Below are positions 61,040 through 64,000 of a stretch of DNA of 64,000 nt, one piece after another; the first letter of the stretch is position 1; each line of letters starts with the position of its first letter. The stretch covers positions 13,300,457-13,364,456 of the forward strand of contig NC_044503.1 of NCBI RefSeq assembly GCF_902362185.1, read 5' to 3'. The translations under genes were made by a program, and so were the position numbers. This DNA comes from Chanos chanos. Taxonomy: Eukaryota; Chordata; Actinopteri; Gonorynchiformes; Chanidae. Under the pieces are notes generated by a model. It was not told the DNA's origin and made no database searches. It worked only from the letters and a program-made list of their open reading frames with translations.

Positions 61040-63767
61040 GCTTCACTGTTTGAGGTTAGCCACTGTTGTCACATGCTGTCATGTTTGAGCACGTGCTAAC
61101 CAGTAAGGCCCTGATTTTGATATTTTTGGTCATTGTTTTCGCACATGGGAAATGTGGGAGGGAGGGACATTGTGGTTGGAGTCAGCACATAAACCCATCA
61201 TTAGACTCAGAATGCACTTCTGCAAGTGAACTGATAAACACAGGAAAAGGTCTATGTAGGAGTGGAAAAAATTCCCACAATCAAATCTGTCACCCATTTT
61301 CCCATTCTCATCAATCAGAAAGGTGCATGTGTGGGGCACATAAGAAAAAAAACCCCTACAGAAATTCGACACTGGCTTCCTTTCCACAGTGAAGGGTTTA
61401 GGTGGTTCTCCTATACTGCAGGGTGCGTGTTACTGGTGTGGTTTAGGTCCATCAGTTTCATAGAGGGGCATGTACATGCCAGTGATTTCAAAGCCATTCT
61501 AAGTGTTTGACTCGTTCTGTGGTGAGTTATCTCTATTCTGATGACAAAAGACCAGTAGTCACTTTTGGTTTGGCGAAAATACCATGAGCCAAATATGATG
61601 GCAGTCCATTTCTACTTAACTGACCTTATGCTGACAGTTCCTGAGACAGCATCGTTCCACTACCATCAACAAAACATTGCTTGATGTATTTCTTCTACAT
61701 ATACTAAGGCACACTGGAGCTGTATTGGTGGCTTTTGGATGCCTATTGTCATGTTAGCACATTTGAGTTGGTATCTCCTTTGTTTTTGCAATTACTCATA
61801 CCCAAACATGAAGTTTTTGATTTGTGTGTTCATAGTTGTATTTTCCATTCCTTAAGAGGGCTTATCTGTAATGTACCACTTCGGATATTTATAGAAGAGG
61901 GAGTTGCTCTCATGTTTCACTAACTAATGGATTGCTTGAAGTAGCAGTCCTTGAGAATTACGTAGCCATAGGGCCACTGTCTGGTCTGGGGCCAAAATAA
62001 GCTCTGTTAAGTTATGCATTTTAATTAGATTTACTTCAGTCTGTTGTTGGACGCTATTATCCATTATTGTTTTAGCTCAACTACACACACGTCTATGTAA
62101 CGTTAAGTGTTGTGTGGGTATTGTCTGCTGTCATTCATTCATTCAGACTGTGAGGCTTTGATTTAGAAGGGACCCCACCTTTCTCCTGTAGATAAAGTAG
62201 TACTGGTCCTCTCTCAAAGCACACCGGTCATTTTTCATATTCACAGGAAAATTTGTTATCCGCACAGTGCAAGGTATATTTGAAAATGCTTTTTATTATT
62301 ATTATTATTATGACTATCTCTTCCATGTAGCAAATCCTAACCCAGCATGACATTTACATAGAGGGAGTGACATAAGCTGAGAATAGGGTAGATAAGTTTA
62401 AATTCCAGAGAAAGACAAAGATGAATTGCGTAGTAAGAGATTCATTGAGGTTTTGATTCGTTTCTTTGTTTTATGTTTTTTACAAACAAGAGGTATACAA
62501 GCATTATAGTCAACCAGAGGATGAAATAACTCAGAAAAAAAATGTTAAGACCTGTTTACCTTCTTCAACACGCTCCACCATTTTCCAACAGAAAAGTGCA
62601 AAATGTTGCAGCAATAATTTAATTCAGTTATAAAGACAACCAGTAGTTCTCCAGTGAAACGACCATAGACACATCCATCATACTCCAGGTATGCTGAAAA
62701 CTGGACGGAACTGCCACTGACCAGTAAAAACAAACTAAACGTTTTCAGTACTCATTATGAATTGATAACTTCAAACTCACAATTTTTTGACATAACTGAG
62801 AGAAAATGTATTTACTGACTTCATCATTTAAATTGGTAGCTTTTAACGCAAGACAAAATGTATTGATAAATCATTAATCACCAGTTCTTTTTGTATTTCC
62901 TCAGCAGTTTGTTCACTTTTCATGCTGTAGATCTCCCCATAGATCAGAGGGGATATAAATTGCTTTTCAGTCTTGGAACTAAACATTAATGCTCTGTATT
63001 GTCATTTTTATTGCAAAACCGTTGTTCTCATGAAAAGTTTTTCCTGTTAACGCATTTCATTAACACTGCTGGTCAAAGAACTGTTGGCCAAAAACTCTAA
63101 GAAAATAAAAGCTATTGTACTAAATAAAATGTTAACCTTTCCCCAGAACACCAGAAACATTTTTCTCTCAGTGGCTAAATAAAAAGAAAAATGAAAAACA
63201 ACAGGATTTCATACCTGAAGTAATTTGAAAAATGATTTTACCATACTGAGGCTAACATTAATTGTATTTACTTTTGAAAACTGTATTTAGCTATTCCGTG
63301 TACAGCGCAAATGGCCAAAGATAAAATTAGCATATCCTTTTTGGCATGGTCTGTCTCAGTAGCAAAAAATGCCCCCCTTTGATTTGTCACATTTAAAGGA
63401 CGTTTAACCGCATAACAAAGGCTCCAAGGCTTAAGACAAAAATATCCATGGTTGTTCTTCTTAAGCTCTCTATTACCAATGGAATGGGCCGGCAAAGAAC
63501 TTCTAATCAACCTCTTTAATCTTAAATATCTTTTCTTCTATTAAAAATAAATCCAATTTATAAAAGAGGTAACTTGCCAAAGGTCTCTTCCATGGTTACA
63601 GTCACTTACGAGTCCCCACAAAATGCTAAGCCTAAGCCTGGAGCCTAGTTTGTGGGTTTTGGTTTCCTTGGCAACAAACTCAGGCTTTGGACTCTCACGA
63701 TGTCACCTTACAAAGCCTTATTTTTAAAGTGCCATAAGAGTTACTCGGTACTTCATACTGTCATGGT
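61040..63767. other. Convergent 3' region between TAF10 and the minus-strand gene
   Basis: No gene is supported. It may hold a long 3' untranslated region of the minus-strand gene at the right edge. A short (TTA)n run lies near 62293-62311. Confidence 0.5.
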
Positions 63768-64000
63768 CTACACAGTGGTCGTGGCTTCAGTGTCCTCAGC
63801 GGGCTTGGAGCTAGGCGGGACGGGGATGGGACGCCTCTTACGCTTCACCACTCGACCGCTACGACCATTCAGGATGCCTTCAGCCACCCCCTCCATGTCC
63901 TCCATGCTAATGTTCATCGCCTCCGCCATTTCCATCTTAGTCACGGACACAAATGAACGATCATCGGCCAGAGATTCCAGACCACCTCTTCTCAGTGCCT
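63768..64000 (-). CDS. C-terminal end of an unrecognised minus-strand protein gene (partial)
   Basis: The minus strand is open from the window edge to a TAG at 63768-63770: at least 76 residues including ALRRGGLESLADDRSF, KMEMAEAMNISMEDMEGVAE, GILNGRSGRVVKRKRRPIPV and the end EDTEATTTV. Codon choice looks coding (GC-rich third positions in an AT-rich neighbourhood) and no acceptor is needed within the visible part, so this is probably a last exon. Seen: a Met/Glu-rich helix-like segment, a basic patch VVKRKRR followed by prolines, and a C-terminal T-T-V that fits a class I PDZ ligand. I do not recognise the family. It faces TAF10 tail to tail. Confidence 0.65.
   Translation of the reverse strand, partial: ALRRGGLESLADDRSFVSVTKMEMAEAMNISMEDMEGVAEGILNGRSGRVVKRKRRPIPVPPSSKPAEDTEATTTV

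Overview
This window is nuclear DNA from a ray-finned fish, most likely a teleost. The evidence is short GT-AG exons in vertebrate gene structures, long (GT)n microsatellites, fish-type tRNA-derived SINEs and small cut-and-paste DNA transposon relics. The species cannot be told from the sequence. No viral, LTR, bacterial or CRISPR-like element was seen.

Left third (1-18.1 kb): a cluster of four pancreatic chymotrypsin-like elastase 2 (CELA2-type) genes in alternating orientation, A(-, cut by the window edge), B(+), C(-) and D(+). B, C and D are complete eight-exon genes with identical intron phases. B and C lie tail to tail as arms of an inverted repeat of about 3 kb. A and B lie head to head and share about 313 bp that is nearly identical (one mismatch), which looks like recent gene conversion. 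Between C and D the 5' flank and first exon of D have been duplicated in tandem. This leaves an orphan promoter plus signal-peptide exon 2 kb upstream of D. Each copy of that duplication later took a different transposon, and the other copy keeps the empty site. B codes Ser for the oxyanion-hole Gly193, so it may be a pseudo-enzyme.

Middle (19.2-36.2 kb): FHAD1, plus strand, 28 coding exons, about 1294 aa, with an N-terminal FHA domain and a long coiled coil. Its introns hold a SINE inserted 9 nt behind a splice donor, a Tigger/pogo-like element, a second SINE and an intact intron-containing tRNA-Tyr(GTA) gene on the minus strand. A tRNA-Asn-headed SINE lies just after the gene.

Right third: EFHD2 (39.8-55.4 kb; four coding exons with a 14 kb first intron), then TAF10 (59.4-60.8 kb; five exons), both on the plus strand. 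The last 230 bp hold the C-terminal end of an unrecognised minus-strand gene.

The genes do not form one pathway: digestive proteases, a putative ciliary/testis coiled-coil protein, a Ca2+-binding actin regulator and a TFIID/SAGA subunit. FHAD1-EFHD2-CELA2 linkage matches human 1p36.21; TAF10 beside EFHD2 does not match human order.
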